Of a stretch of DNA of 64,000 nucleotides, positions 36,533 through 48,433 are shown piece by piece. The stretch is from contig VWZS01002574.1 of the NCBI GenBank assembly GCA_013397075.1, positions 1,860,001 to 1,924,000 of the forward strand, given 5' to 3'. The position numbers and the translations under genes are program-made. Every line of letters begins with the position of its first letter. The stretch's first letter is position 1. The notes under the pieces are model-generated. The model saw only the letters and a list, made by a program, of their open reading frames with translations. It had not been told where the DNA came from and searched no databases. This DNA comes from Rhabdornis inornatus (Eukaryota; Chordata; Aves; Passeriformes; Rhabdornithidae).

Positions 36533-39500
36533 TACAACACAGGCAACAAAATGACTTTCCAACAACTTTGCTCACAAGTGCCACTCTACCCCGAGTTTGG
36601 CACCTTGAGCTTTCTCCTCACCCCCGCCTCTCCGGGCTCTGCCTCCCAACGAGCTGGACAGGTTCCAGTGTTTAAAAGCCCATTTAACCACTCCCTTTTG
36701 TTTAGAAATACTAAGCCTTGATCTGATTTTATCGACCCTACAGTGCCAAGAGGAGGAGGATGCTGAGGGTTTCTGAGGATCCTGCAATGAGCTGAAAAGC
36801 TCCACGAGCCCTTCAAGAAGGACTTTGCCCACTTTGCAGCAGCTCTTGTGCTATTGTGGAGCCCCAGAAGGGGAAGAGTGTACCATTTATGGGACCACAC
36901 AGGATGGCTTCCACTCTTGCCCTTTGAAAACTCCATTATTGGCACTGAGGAGCCAAAATTCAGCTCTGTGCTTGGCTGGCACTGTCTTTTGATGGTTAAA
37001 TAGCTTTCTTTACACTCTTCACCTTGTTCAGTGCTGCTATGCCCAAAAAAATCAGAGCAGCAGGGGAGTGAGGCAAAGAGGCATGAACAGGACCTCTGCT
37101 CTGATTGACAATTGTAATCTTCCTGGGTATTGTTAGGAGACATCTTTCTGCACTTGATAAACCCAGCATGATTACATGAAACATATCCTTTTAAAATATA
37201 TTTCTCTTTTTCATAAAGCAGGTAAAGCCAACTGCATTTAGAGCTAATTTCAATCCCTTTGTACAGTGTAGCATTTGGATGCCCTCTTAAGGATGCTGGG
37301 TTTGAAAGTTTGTCTTTTCTCATAACCCCAGAGAAGCTCTTAACATCAGTGACAGAAAGGGCTGTCAGATTACAAGTCAGACAGAACCAGAGAGCTCTGG
37401 GTAACAGAGACCCTTCCCAAAAATACATCTCCATTTCCCACATGATTATTTCTTAGGGAAAGAACACACATTCTGTGGAAAGGTGTAACCACACTGACCA
37501 CTAAGATCACCAGCCACATTTTGGTTCAATTCTTCATCTCCATCATCCCACCAGTTCTGTGCTGTGGCTCATCAGGGCACTGCTAAACAGGAGGAGGAAT
37601 TTAAACATCCACAGAGCTGCTATAAATTTGAATGAATACGAATAGTTTCTCATCTATGGCAATTTGCACCAATCAAGGCTGCACCTTCATGTATCCGGCA
37701 ATCTGGAGGAAAGAGTCTGCCTCCTGCTAGGCAGTTACTGACACATTTTTAGCTTCCCTATGCTGGCTCTGCCCTCCTCTGCTTTTCATTTCCCACCAAA
37801 GAGAAAACATAAAGGAAGTGATGATGAACAGGCAGCTGTGGTCAACAGAAGAAGTAGCATGATCGAGAGAGATCCTATCTAAAAAGTTCACACAGGAACA
37901 GCCTCACTGGCATTGAGAACAGCAGAGCCTGGAACAATATCACTGAAAAACAAATTACACACAGGCTCTATCCAAGTCCAAACCAGTCAGATATTTTTGA
38001 TACCCTGCAGCTTCAAAGGGGATAACAGGCAGTTGAGTGCTAGTGCTGAAGATCACGTTAGCCCCACTGGATTATTCAGGTCATGCTAAACAGCAAATTC
38101 AGTGGATTAAAAGAGTTCTCATTCCTGCTGTGCACTTTTAACAGTCTGTGAGTTACACAGAGGGCTGAGGATGCTGTGTACGTCGCACGTCTTGTGTAGC
38201 ACTTTATAGTCAGACAAGCTCAGCAAGGGGCATCTGCCTTCCTAAAAATTGCCATTGACCCACTCCTGTTCAGGAACACTGAGAAACCAATGGACTCACC
38301 CAGCAGCTATGTGAAAATCTCTTTGCCAAGCCATGCAGAACTCACTTTTGTGTCTGCAGTGCATCGGCGCTGTATTACCATGACAAAACCAAATTGCCAC
38401 CATTGAGGACAGTCTTTGCTAACACAACAGCCCTTCTCTGGTAATAAACTCGTGCGCACAAATGACGGCACAATGAGGGGATGTGGGACTGCTAGAGGAT
38501 CTCTGGGGTAGCAGCCAACAGCTTTTCAGCTTTTTTCTTGTCTGACCCAAGTCATTCTCCACGCAGGCATTGGTGTAAAGTTCAGCAGCACAAAGCTTAG
38601 CCAACATCAGGGCAGTGTCATTGTCTCACATTAATGTACAATTCCTGCAATTGATGCAGAGCAAAAGGCAGCATAGCCCCAGCTGTCACTGCAAAACATT
38701 TTGGGGGTTCTGCTATGTCTAGCACTATCCTTGCTCTCATTATGGGTCAGTGAAATCATGGGTGTTTCTACAGAATGTCCAAAATCTGTGTGGTACCAAC
38801 CCCAGTAATACTGAAACCACCCACAGTAATTAAGGCTGTATTTCAGATGTTAATTACAAGCTTTTTGTAACCATTACAAATGGGGATGTACTGGGACAAG
38901 AGATCCTGGGACAGGCAGGAAGAGAAGCATGCATGTCTGACCCAACTCCTGCCATCTTCTTGCCAACCCCCAGCCCAGCACAACAGAGACTGAGCTACCC
39001 AGGACCATTCTGTCACAATCATTGCTCACTTGAAAAAGCAAATCCTTCAATGGGTGAGTGAGCAAATGGCACATAAATGAACAGAGATACTTCTGCCTGA
39101 TTTTTCAGAATACCTTCTGCTGAGGTGGAGTCTCTTTGTCTAACAGAGGTGTGAGCTGTGCAGCTCTCCTCCCTTCAGGGGGAGCAGCAATGGGGTTTGC
39201 CCTCTCCTCCACTGCCCATGCTGGTAAACTACTAGGAATGAAATATCATTGAGACTTCTACCTCTGTCAAAACTGGGAGAGATTAGCTGACAGGCTTAAA
39301 AAAATATTATGGAAACTGATAGACAGAGACACCTACACACTGCTTCGTATGGCACAGAACTGTTTTCCAAAAAAAAACTGGGCTAAAAATGAAAATGGTC
39401 AGTCCCTGAGCAAGTCAAGACATGGATATGAGCTTATTGGTAGTGAGCTGATGGATTCCTTGTAGAGGCAGACAGCTTTCCTAAGATTCAATGAGCAATG

Positions 39501-42376
39501 TAAGAGAAGGATTTGGTTTAGAGTAAAACGCTAAGTCATGCACAAGGGTTTGGGAAGAGAATTATTCCCAAGACTAAACTCAATCATCAGTTTCACAGAA
39601 CACCTTTGACCTCACAATCAGCACATCATGGACTCAACTCTCACACTTGCACCCAAAACAAGAAGCTGAAGTAGCCTTTTTTCCACCCATAATGACCATC
39701 TCACTGGTGTTTTGAGACAGAAGACAGCAAAATTTTAACAGATTTTGTACCCATGAAGTCCTCAACAAACATCACATTGATACAACAGCAGTGCAGCATT
39801 CACAGTAAAAATTTGACAAAGGTTTTTCCATAAAAGTTTGCAGATATTCCTGAGTACTTTTTCAGCTGAGAAGAATCACCCAGAGCTCCCACAGAGGACA
39901 TCTCGAGGGTAGGAGATGGCAAAGCTGAACATTCATCACCAGCAGATCAGGGAGCAGATGGAAAAACCACAGAAAGAGGTTGCACTGAGTTTGCTGTTTC
40001 TTTAAGTCGCTGATGGATTCACACATGATGCAACTAGACACAACACAGCACTTGCATCTTCCTGCATCAGTGATTCTGCAGACATAGATCTTCCCACCCT
40101 CCTCTTCCCCCTTCCAAGGCCCAGATGTAATTTTTATCTGCAACTGGATACAATCACTTTCTGCACACAAGCCCAGCAAAACAAAACATCCCATTTTCAG
40201 TTCACAGAGCTGCCATGGCAGAAATAAATATTATTTTGTTTGTTGGGGTTTTCTTTCTGGTTACTGTTGTTTTGTTTTCCAAAAATTATTGTTCTGCAGA
40301 ACAATTTAACACAATGCATTCTTCCTGATTCAAGACTTTGCAGTTAGCTGAACGGTAGTTATGTTGTCAGTGAAAAAGCAAGTTCTTCCAAGCCAAACCC
40401 CAAATTTCTCTGAAATCTCAACCTTTAGACAACTTCCTAAACCGACAAACCTGAGGCAAGCACTTGGCCTCCTCCCATTTCAGCAGGAAATGACCCCACA
40501 CAAATCTCTGCAGCACTGCCATGGTTTGCACCATGGTGGCACCTTTGGGTTTGCCTCTCTGCTTGGAGCATGCCATAGCTGAGGGAAGGCTGTTGGGCAG
40601 ATTTACCCACCCCTTATTCCCTGAACTCTGTTTGCAGTTGCTATCTGAATTTCTTGAGAGGATTTGGAGCAACTGGCTGCCTGATACCCCAGGAATTTAA
40701 GATAAAACCCAGAGCAGAGCAGCAGCCTCACACCCACCACCACTGGGGCTGTATTTTCAGAAGCACATTGCTTGATATTGTTGATTTGAAGAAGGGGATG
40801 AATCCTCCTTGGAAGAGAAACCTACTTAGGGCTTTATGGTCCTGGCTCAAGCACATGTAAAGGAGCCTGAACTCCCTTTGCAGGGGGCAGCTTCAGGAAT
40901 TAGCCTGTTTTTTCCTTCTCTCTCCCTTCTCACTTCAATTGCCTGATCTGGTGGTAATTTTCCTCTCTCTGGTGCCTCCCTACCCATCCTTTCCTTCTCT
41001 CTTCCCACCCTGTCAGCCAATGACAAAAATAGAGATGAGAAGAGACACAATTGCATAAAAGAAGGGCTTTTTCCATCGTGAGTCGCAGAGGGGGATTGGT
41101 TTGTGCTCTGCCTCACTGCAAAAGCTTCACAGGTTGGGCAGGTAAGATTTGAAGGGAGACTGTGTGATGCATCGAGCTGAGCTGGCCCTTGACCTGCAGC
41201 TCCCTGTCTGCTCTGCCTCCAGCTTTAGTGAAGGCACCAGGCGTGAAATGGCACCAGCAGTGCTGCTTGGTGCTTTTCTGAGCAGCCTTTGGGAGGAGGG
41301 AGCAGCTGTCTCAAATGTGCTCCCTCCGTGGTGTGCACACCTTCCTTGGGCACACCTGGGCAGGAACAGTGCTCTGCGTTTGCAGCACTTACACAAAAAG
41401 CACTTTTCTGTGCACACACTGGCTCAGCAGATACGTGCTGTTGTACTCCAAGATCAGTTTCCATTTCAAAAACCTGAGTTACTGATAACTTAAGAATGAA
41501 GGAAAAAGAAAAACTAATCGATGCTTACTTTGCTTTTTGGTGGGTTAAGCTTGGGGGTTTCTTGTTCCTCAAGAGCATTGGACTTTTTGTAGCTAAGGAA
41601 GAAAAGGAAAATACGGTAAGAATAAATCAAAAGAAAAAAAAATTACATCAGTATACCATTTTTTAAAACCTCTATTGGCTTTATTTTTATCTTTGCATAG
41701 TATTAAAGCTGTTGAGATTAAACTTCGCAAAAAAAATATCCTCCATAGGTATATCCTCATTTTTGTTGGACAACATCAGTTCTTTGATCTTTATTCACTG
41801 GGAGAACTGTTCTTTTCCTTCCAGCTCTTTGCTTCCTTGCCTTTTGCCACATTTGAAACTGAGGCTGGCCCAAAACTGCTCCAAGACATCTCATCATTTT
41901 CACCAGGGTAATTTATCACCAAACTCAGTCTATTTTTCCAGTCCCCAACAGAACAATTAAAACAACACCAGGTTAACAAAGGATCAATTTCCAGGTACCA
42001 TCAGCACAACCTGCAGGATGATCCTTCATACAAACCTGGGCAATTTCATGCATTTCCACCAGCACCATGGCAAACTACTCAACCATTTCTGAATGCAGAG
42101 ATGGGTTCTCTGAGTGACACGTGCTGCCTTGTCCTTGCAAGCATGGGCTCATTGCCTTTTCTTTTCATCTCTGTTTTTCAAGATTTCCAAGAGGAACAGT
42201 CCTGTCCTTCACCTCCATAGTCATTTGTCCCAGCACAAACCAGATTCAAACCACAGGAAAGCCCCGAGAGGAGATGCCAATCCCGGGGCACTACTGGCCT
42301 AAGGGACAGTATCACCATGCTCAGTGTTTGATTGTATTTTCCCTATACAAAATTAATTGATCATGTCTTTTCAACA

Positions 42377-42436
42377 GACCACAAACAGCTTCCAAATTTG
42401 ACCACAAAGAGCTCCCAAATTTAACCACAAGGAAGC
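42377..42436. repeat. 23-bp minisatellite, about 2.6 copies
   Basis: GACCACAAACAGCTTCCAAATTT (42377) repeats at 42400 with two substitutions, and partially at 42423 (AACCACAAGGAAGC). The period is exactly 23 bases. It is a local tandem duplication in non-coding DNA. Confidence 0.88.
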
Positions 42437-42906
42437 AGACTCCATTCAGAGATTTGAATCAACAAAATATGAACACGAAAATAAAATCATTCCCATTATG
42501 ATATTCTTTTAACAGATGTACCTCAGTAGGGCTACATGAAGGATTTTCTCTAGTGTACTTTGGTCTGGACTTCTTAAACATATTTGAGAAATTTCCCCAA
42601 ACAATCTTTGCAGAGCAATGGATTTATCAAGATTAAAAATTTCCCCTGGAAATTCACTGTCAATAATTTTTTAACCTACTTTTCTTCCTCACTCCCTCCC
42701 CAGGAGTTCTTTGTCTCACATCAGTGCTCTGCCACTCTTGGATCCTCTGAGTCCTTCTGCCTCGATGCTTCTTGGGATAAAATGATCTTTCCCAGGAGCT
42801 CTGATAGGCTGCTTTAAATCAGCTCTTTCTTGATTCATGCATTTCACAATTCTCTCTCCTCTCCATTCTTGCAGCTATAATTACTTGTGAATTTAAATTT
42901 TATTTT

Positions 42907-42986
42907 TAAAAAAGCAAACAAACCAAACCAAATACAAAACAACAAAAACCAAGCCACAAAGAAAAAAATGAAAAACCAACCAAAAG
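42907..42986. repeat. A/C-rich low-complexity tract
   Basis: About 80 bases almost free of T, built from AAAC, AAACC and CAAAA words. It is irregular, so not a true microsatellite. No retroposon body is recognised on either side. Confidence 0.8.
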
Positions 42987-43604
42987 GCATCCTAAACCCC
43001 TCTCCTTCCCAAAATATCCATAATTTCCTGCCGGAAATGACCCCCACTGAGCTGTGCTCAGGATGGCAGCAGGGCTGCCCGAGCCAGATGGGAGCTGCTG
43101 AAGACCTTGGAGATCAAGCCACCAGCCTTCAATCTTGACATTTGGTCGTGGGTGGTAGAGTTTTTTCCTTTCACACTCAAAAATGTTGCAAACCACAGTA
43201 GTTCTCTTTGATGGGGAACTGGAGGATGATTAACCTTATCTTCTTCTGTGCAGATACAGATGTTGAGAAACAATTTCCCACCCACACTGGCCAGAACTGG
43301 TGCCTGGACCATTGGCCAACACACAATCTGCCATCCTGAGCCCTACATCCTCTACAGATCTCTAATGAGGTTTTGATGCCATTCAGGACATGGGAATCAG
43401 GGGTAAATAAAGTTTTCCCCTTTCTGTGCTGCCCTGGGAACCAGCCCTGAATGTCCCCACATTTTTAACATCATTACAGAACATTTTCCTGATGGGCCAA
43501 AAAAATGAGCCCCCTGTTTCAATTATGCTTCCCCCAGGACATGATGCTGAACCAGCAGGACCTTTCCCATCACAGGTGGAAGGAGATGGGACGATGTTCC
43601 CCTC

Positions 43605-43621
43605 TTTTTTTTTTTTTTTTT
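43605..43621. repeat. T17 homopolymer
   Basis: Seventeen consecutive T bases directly before GATAAGGAGG. No SINE or retrocopy is recognised on the minus strand to its left, so it is listed only as a homopolymer. Confidence 0.92.
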
Positions 43622-44193
43622 GATAAGGAGGATCCTTCTTCATCTGCTTTCATTAAACCATGTGCCTGCGCTGTGAGCTCAAAATGACACTTTTGAATAA
43701 TTTAAGATAACGATAATAGAAACATTAAAAAAAACCTCTAGTTGAGACCAAACCCGATTTCTTTCGCAGCTTCTGAATTAGTTTTTCACTTGTAGCCATT
43801 TCTGCTCTATCTTAAGAGCTATTAAAAAAAAAAGGCACGATAGATATTAGGAAATTACTAATGCTTTTTTGAAAGCACCTATTGCTTAATCTTCTGCAGG
43901 ACTATTTCTGGATTCCTTTGCAGCTTTCATCTTTACCCTGAGTGTTTTACAAGGCACCTCGCACGCGCACAGCCCGGGTCCAAAGAGGACGAGTTGTTTT
44001 TGCGCATTTTCCCTGCAGCTGTTTTGTTCCACTGGAGATGATGCCTCACTGGGTCAGGACTTTTTTGGGGGTTTTTTTGTTTTTTTTAATTTGCTTTAAG
44101 GGATGAGCTTTATTTACCAGACAACATTAACCATTTGGATTTCCCAGCTCCAAAATTCCTTGCAGGCATTCTGAATATATTAGGGTGGTTTGC

Positions 44194-44214
44194 TTTTTTT
44201 TTTTTTTTTTTTTT
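44194..44214. repeat. T21 homopolymer
   Basis: Twenty-one consecutive T bases, the longest pure homopolymer in the window. A less regular G/T stretch at 44060-44090 precedes it. Confidence 0.92.
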
Positions 44215-44740
44215 CACTTGCTTTTAAATTCTATTTTTAAAGCCTGAAATGCTGGGTCTGACACAGCTGGGGACTTTGCTGCTTTTTTCATTTCTTTTCT
44301 TTCAGGGAGGCAGAAACACAAACTACTCCTAAAACACCAGGATCAGGACATCGTAATTTTTTCCCCAGCAACATCTGGAATATTAAGTGCCTGGAGTGGG
44401 ATTGGAGTTGGTGTTGGCTGAGCCAATCTCCAGCAGGAGCCTCCCCCTGCTCGTACGAAGGGAGAAGCAGCTGGAACGTGAGGAGCAGCAGCCACACTCA
44501 GTGACTCCAGCTCCATGCCTGCGCTTCTCCATTGATTTATGGGGCAGCTCATTCCCAGACCCACCTCCTTCAGGAGGAGGAACTTCAACTCGATGTGGAT
44601 AATAGGGTCCTACAGCCCTTAAAGCACTCGCTGCTTCTTCCTGGGGTGGGGAGGGGAGGGTTACGGCAGGGAGAAATATTCCTCCTCTCTTTGAACGGGT
44701 CTGGAAATGAACCGAGAGCACTGATGCATTTTTAATTTAA

Positions 44741-44741
44741 N
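44741..44741. other. Ambiguous base (N)
   Basis: The only non-ACGT symbol in the window, inside 'ttaatttaa-n-taaagctc'. It probably marks an unresolved base or collapsed position in the assembly. Confidence 0.99.
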
Positions 44742-44938
44742 TAAAGCTCATAACCCAAAGCAGAGCTTGGGCTGTGGAGATCCCTCACCCCATTCTTGTC
44801 GTGAAAGCCGCACAATGGAAGACGCACTCGCCTTCCTCCCATTCAATCTCTGCCTTACATCTCTATATGTATACACACATGCCCCACAAAGACATATTTT
44901 CTACGTTAAGCTTATGGATTACTGGCTCAGGCCCTCAC

Positions 44939-44981
44939 AAAAAAAAAAAAAAAAAAAAGAAAAAAAAATTAAAAAAAAAAA
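44939..44981. repeat. A-rich tract
   Basis: About 43 bases of A interrupted by one G and a TT. It ends directly at the first RFX-like motif. No AATAAA, target-site duplication or recognisable gene body lies upstream, so I do not call it a retrocopy tail. Confidence 0.9.
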
Positions 44982-44982
44982 T

Positions 44983-45203
44983 GTTTCCAAGGCAACGAGC
45001 CAGGGGTTGCTATGGCATCTCGGAGCGAGCAGCTGGGCCAATCCCGCTCCCTTCGAGCTGGGAAGGCGCAAAGCCTCTAAATTTAATGTCAGTGTGGAGA
45101 GGAAGGGAAGCTGTTGAGGCATGCATGATGCTGAGCGTGCGCTTGCTAAATGCGGACAACATGGCCCCCATGATTAGGACCAGCACACTAATGAATATTC
45201 ATT
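44983..45203. promoter_or_regulatory. Candidate enhancer: two RFX-like X-boxes, CCAAT, POU dimer palindrome
   Basis: GTTTCCAAGGCAAC (44983-44996) and GTTGCTATGGCATC (45006-45019) each match 12 of 14 positions of the symmetric RFX X-box GTTGCCATGGCAAC, 23 bases apart start to start. CCAAT, the NF-Y core, follows at 45038-45042. Further right, AATGAATATTCATT (45190-45203) is a 14-bp perfect palindrome. Its core ATGAATATTCAT fits the POU-homodimer MORE pattern (ATG-A/C-ATAT-T/G-CAT). X-box plus CCAAT pairs are known from RFX-dependent promoters. No gene start is visible nearby, so a distal element or the promoter of an unrecognised transcript are both possible. The motifs are seen; the function is inferred. 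Confidence 0.4.
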
Positions 45204-48200
45204 GGGCTGATTAAAGCAAAGTCAATTAACTACTTGACTGCTTGATTTTTTGCTGGATTTTAGTCGTCTCTTTTAACCATTTTGCCACTGGGGATGCTCT
45301 CGTTCTCCCCTTCATCTCCCTCTTTCCTCCTCTATATTTCCTTCACTGGCAATTAAGGTTTAGATTTTTTTTCCCCTTGTCTTTATGCTTTTTACTGACA
45401 ATAACCCATCCTTCTCATATTTTACGCCTCACTTTATCTCACCAATAAATCATGTTCTTCTAGGGCCACTGTCTTCCACTACAGTTGCAGGCAAGGTAGA
45501 AGGTCACAGTTTTCCATCAAATTTTAAAATCTTACATGCTATTTGATTCCAAATCCGCAGCTAAGCAATAATGCTGATTTTCTACTTCACAGTGGGATTT
45601 CCCCCATCACCACAGCCCTTTGTTTTATAACACAGGGGGTTGCTTTGAGCCAGGTCAAGGGCTGCAGATTTTTTTTTTATTTTGATTTGTTAGGTCAGAA
45701 TTCCTTCAGACAGACAACTCAGACTGAATGTTCTAGGAAATCTAAAGGGATCCTAAAATAAAACAACAATTCATTAAAAATGGTTTTCAATTTAGAGAGA
45801 TGTCTCTCCCAGTGCAGTAGTGATGTAATAAGACTGTGAAGAGGACTGCATATTTTATAAAGATCATTTTTCAGAATGTGCCTGAAAACTAAAACATGTG
45901 ATTAAATTAAAAATAAATGAAGAACTGTTGGTCAAAAAAAAAAAAAGTAGTCCACATTTGTGAATTCAGCCCTCACAAGCTAACCTGGGAAAATACATAA
46001 ATTTTCACCATGTTCTTTGGCTTGTTCTGAAAACTCTCACAGGTTCCTGTATTATGTATACAGGGAGAGATGCATTTACACAGCAGTTACCACTCTCTTG
46101 GAATGGAGTTATTAATAGTTTGAAGTAATAGATCTGATGGAAAGATTGGAAAACCTGACCACAGTCACCCGGCATTTGGGCTCTTGCCTTTGTCAGCAAC
46201 TGAAGGGAAAACACACAGCAAGAGGCAGAGTGTACAGCGGGGTAGGGACAACACTGACTTCGATATTGTGTGTTCAGTTCAGCTACATGCGAGCAAAAAA
46301 CCAGAGAAAAAATAGCAAAAGAGGAATGAAATGGGAGGATAACTGTGTGGGGGAAGTTTGCATTTTTTGTAAGTGCAAATGAAAAAATGCTCAGTTTCTA
46401 TTATATTAACTCCATGGATGTACTGGTTTCTCTATTATTTTGCAGGATGATGCATATATTTACATGTTTTTTTAGACACACAGTTATAAAGACAGACAGT
46501 TGCTTTTCCACCAAAACACAGGAAACCAGGAACGACAACGCTTCCCCACACAAATCGCATTTTGGGAGCGCGGCACCGCAAACCCGCCGTGTGTCCAGCA
46601 TCCCCCTATTAACACCATTATCCCAACTTTAAATCTTCTCATCTGCAGCCCAAGATTGAGCCCCTGTTTGGGCTCAGGGAGTCACCCGGGTGGGGAGTGC
46701 TGCTGCAAGGATGAAATCACAGGCACGAGTCGGAGCGCGCGTCCCCGGATTGCTGAGATGACGCCCTTCTTTGCAGAGCTTTATGTTCCTGCCATCAAAA
46801 TCAGGAATCTGCATAGCAACACTCAGCTCCACGTTGCATCCACCCAAATCTGAAGAAAAACCCCCAACAAATAATTACCCATTTACAAATTAAGAGAGCA
46901 GCAAAAGAAAAGGAAGGGGAGCGTGTAGAGCTGCCACGTTCAATTTAAAGAAATATAGATTGGGGGCTCTGTTTCAAAATAACATTTTTTTCATGTCTGT
47001 GCAGTGGAACTTTCTTCATAGGGGGCAATGTGCAAGCATAGTTGTACATGCACACAAAGAGAAGTGGAATAATTCCATTCTCACAAAAAATTTAGAGAAT
47101 TGGATTCAAATCCTATGTAGGTCACAAATGAAATGTAGTCAGCAACCTATAACACAGGGAAAAAAAATGAAAGAAAAAGACAAAATCCCAGCCCAGTGCC
47201 ATACAGCCCAGCAGTCTGCAATTCCTGGTCATGAGAGGCCACAGCATTAGCCAGGCAGGGTGTTGCAGGTCAGGATTAAGACGCATTAACAAATTCATGT
47301 GGAGGAAGCTGGCCCAGCACCTGCCCACAATTTGCCAATTCACTTTGTCCCACTTCCATGTGAATCAAATTCTCTTCTTCTACTTGAAGGATGATTTTTT
47401 TTTAAAAATAATGTTATAGTGGGTAAAATGTACATCCTCAAGCTGTGAAAAGAATTTTAACTTGAAATCTACACAGGAGCAAGAGCAACATAAACATTGT
47501 GCTTATATTGTGAATGATACCGACATAAAAATGCTCAAAGACATGTATGTGAACGTCCACACACACATACAGAGAAATGACAGTAAACTGCATCTATTCT
47601 GGTTCTAAGATACACTGCAAATTCAGTAAACTATAAAAAAAAATCCTCACCACAAAAATACAAACCAGGAATCTACATCTGCACAATGGAAAATATTCTG
47701 AGTGCAAACCCATTGCTGGAGCAGTAAATTCAGGGTTAAGTCTCTGGATTCCTGTCTGATACTCTCAGCCTTTCATCATGTCTCTATGAATTTTTATTTC
47801 TGTACTCTGGGGTAAATTAAGGCTGATGGTGTCAATACGGGGTTTTGAGTCTGATTTCAACATTTCTCATGTTTCGCCTGTTTAACTCAGACCCTTTAAG
47901 TTTGGGTTTTCAACAATTTAGGAGGGAGGCTTGGGGATTTTCTAATCTTCTTTCAAAATGCCATCTTTTCCAGGAGGCTATTCCCCACCGAACTCGCCCC
48001 CAAAAATGTTGTGTCAGGGCAGTAGCCATTTTCACAGGCAGAACAAATTCCTTCAACCTGGAGAGCTGATGCTGAATGAACCCCAAGAGCAGGAGCACCC
48101 TGAGGCTGCAGAGACCCTGAACTCCTGCATCTCCCTGCTCCTGCGAAAAAAAAAAGAGCTCCCCAGAACCCTCCAGGAAAAGCCTGATGGGTTTGAGATT

Positions 48201-48387
48201 AAGAACGTGCTGTGTCTGGGATTAAAGCAGAACACGTTTACAGCCCTCGCAGTGCTAACCAACCAGAGGAGTTATCTAATGCAGGATTCATGTGATTGCT
48301 TGAATAATATTCCAGGAGACGCCGCGTCCCTTCCTCCCTGCGTGCACAGCCCTCGATGCAGGCACACACATGGTATTTCTAATAGGA
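45204..48387. other. Unannotated non-coding stretch with a CpG-dense patch
   Basis: No gene is recognised. A run of A13 lies at 45934-45946. The CpG-dense patch at 46532-46765 is listed separately. A third X-box-like half, GCATAGCAAC, lies at 46811-46820. A 181-codon plus-strand frame (47958-48503) ends in Ser-Leu repeats read from the CT microsatellite and lacks recognisable domains, so I do not call it a gene. Confidence 0.5.
46532..46765. promoter_or_regulatory. Short CpG-dense patch
   Basis: I count 16 CpG dinucleotides in about 234 bases, mainly in two clusters (46532-46590 and 46685-46765), including GCGCGCG-type runs at 46736-46741. The surroundings have very few. It is too short for a classical CpG island but stands out locally. 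CpG retention suggests low germline methylation, hence a promoter or active element. There is no TATA box or gene start that I can assign. A CREB-like TGACG half-site lies at its right edge. Confidence 0.35.
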
Positions 48388-48395
48388 TCTCTTCT

Positions 48396-48433
<38 letters not shown>
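48388..48433. repeat. Polypyrimidine tract with (CT)n microsatellite
   Basis: Forty-six uninterrupted pyrimidines, including about 16 CT units from 48399. Pyrimidine-rich DNA continues to about 48556. Mirror-symmetric pyrimidine tracts of this kind can form triplex (H-DNA). An ATTGG (inverted CCAAT) lies at 48565-48569. The combination resembles some TATA-less promoters, but no transcript start can be assigned. Confidence 0.9.

Larger units (their letters stand above)
34874..43604. other. Unannotated non-coding stretch
   Basis: No gene is recognised. The longest open frame of the window (minus strand, 36586-37443, 285 codons) lies here but has no recognisable domain and is discussed under findings. 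Small features: three CCATGG words at similar spacing (35752-35789), the inverted repeat CTCCTCAA/TTGAGGAG near 35538-35562, a polypurine run near 36357-36390, GTTTT-rich sequence at 40233-40280, and an A/C-rich low-complexity stretch at 42907-42986. The CA microsatellite and the 23-bp minisatellite are listed separately. Confidence 0.5.
43622..44938. other. Unannotated stretch between homopolymers, with one N
   Basis: No gene is recognised. The part 43960-44010 is CpG-containing, and 44400-44600 is GC-richer with overlapping short open frames that look compositional. A single ambiguous base (N) sits at 44741. The stretch is bracketed and interrupted by long homopolymers, so base-level accuracy here is less certain than elsewhere. 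Confidence 0.5.

Noticed and set aside
44750..44981. Processed retrocopy with poly(A) tail
   Set aside because: The A-rich tract has no AATAAA just upstream, no recognisable gene body and no target-site duplication that I could find.
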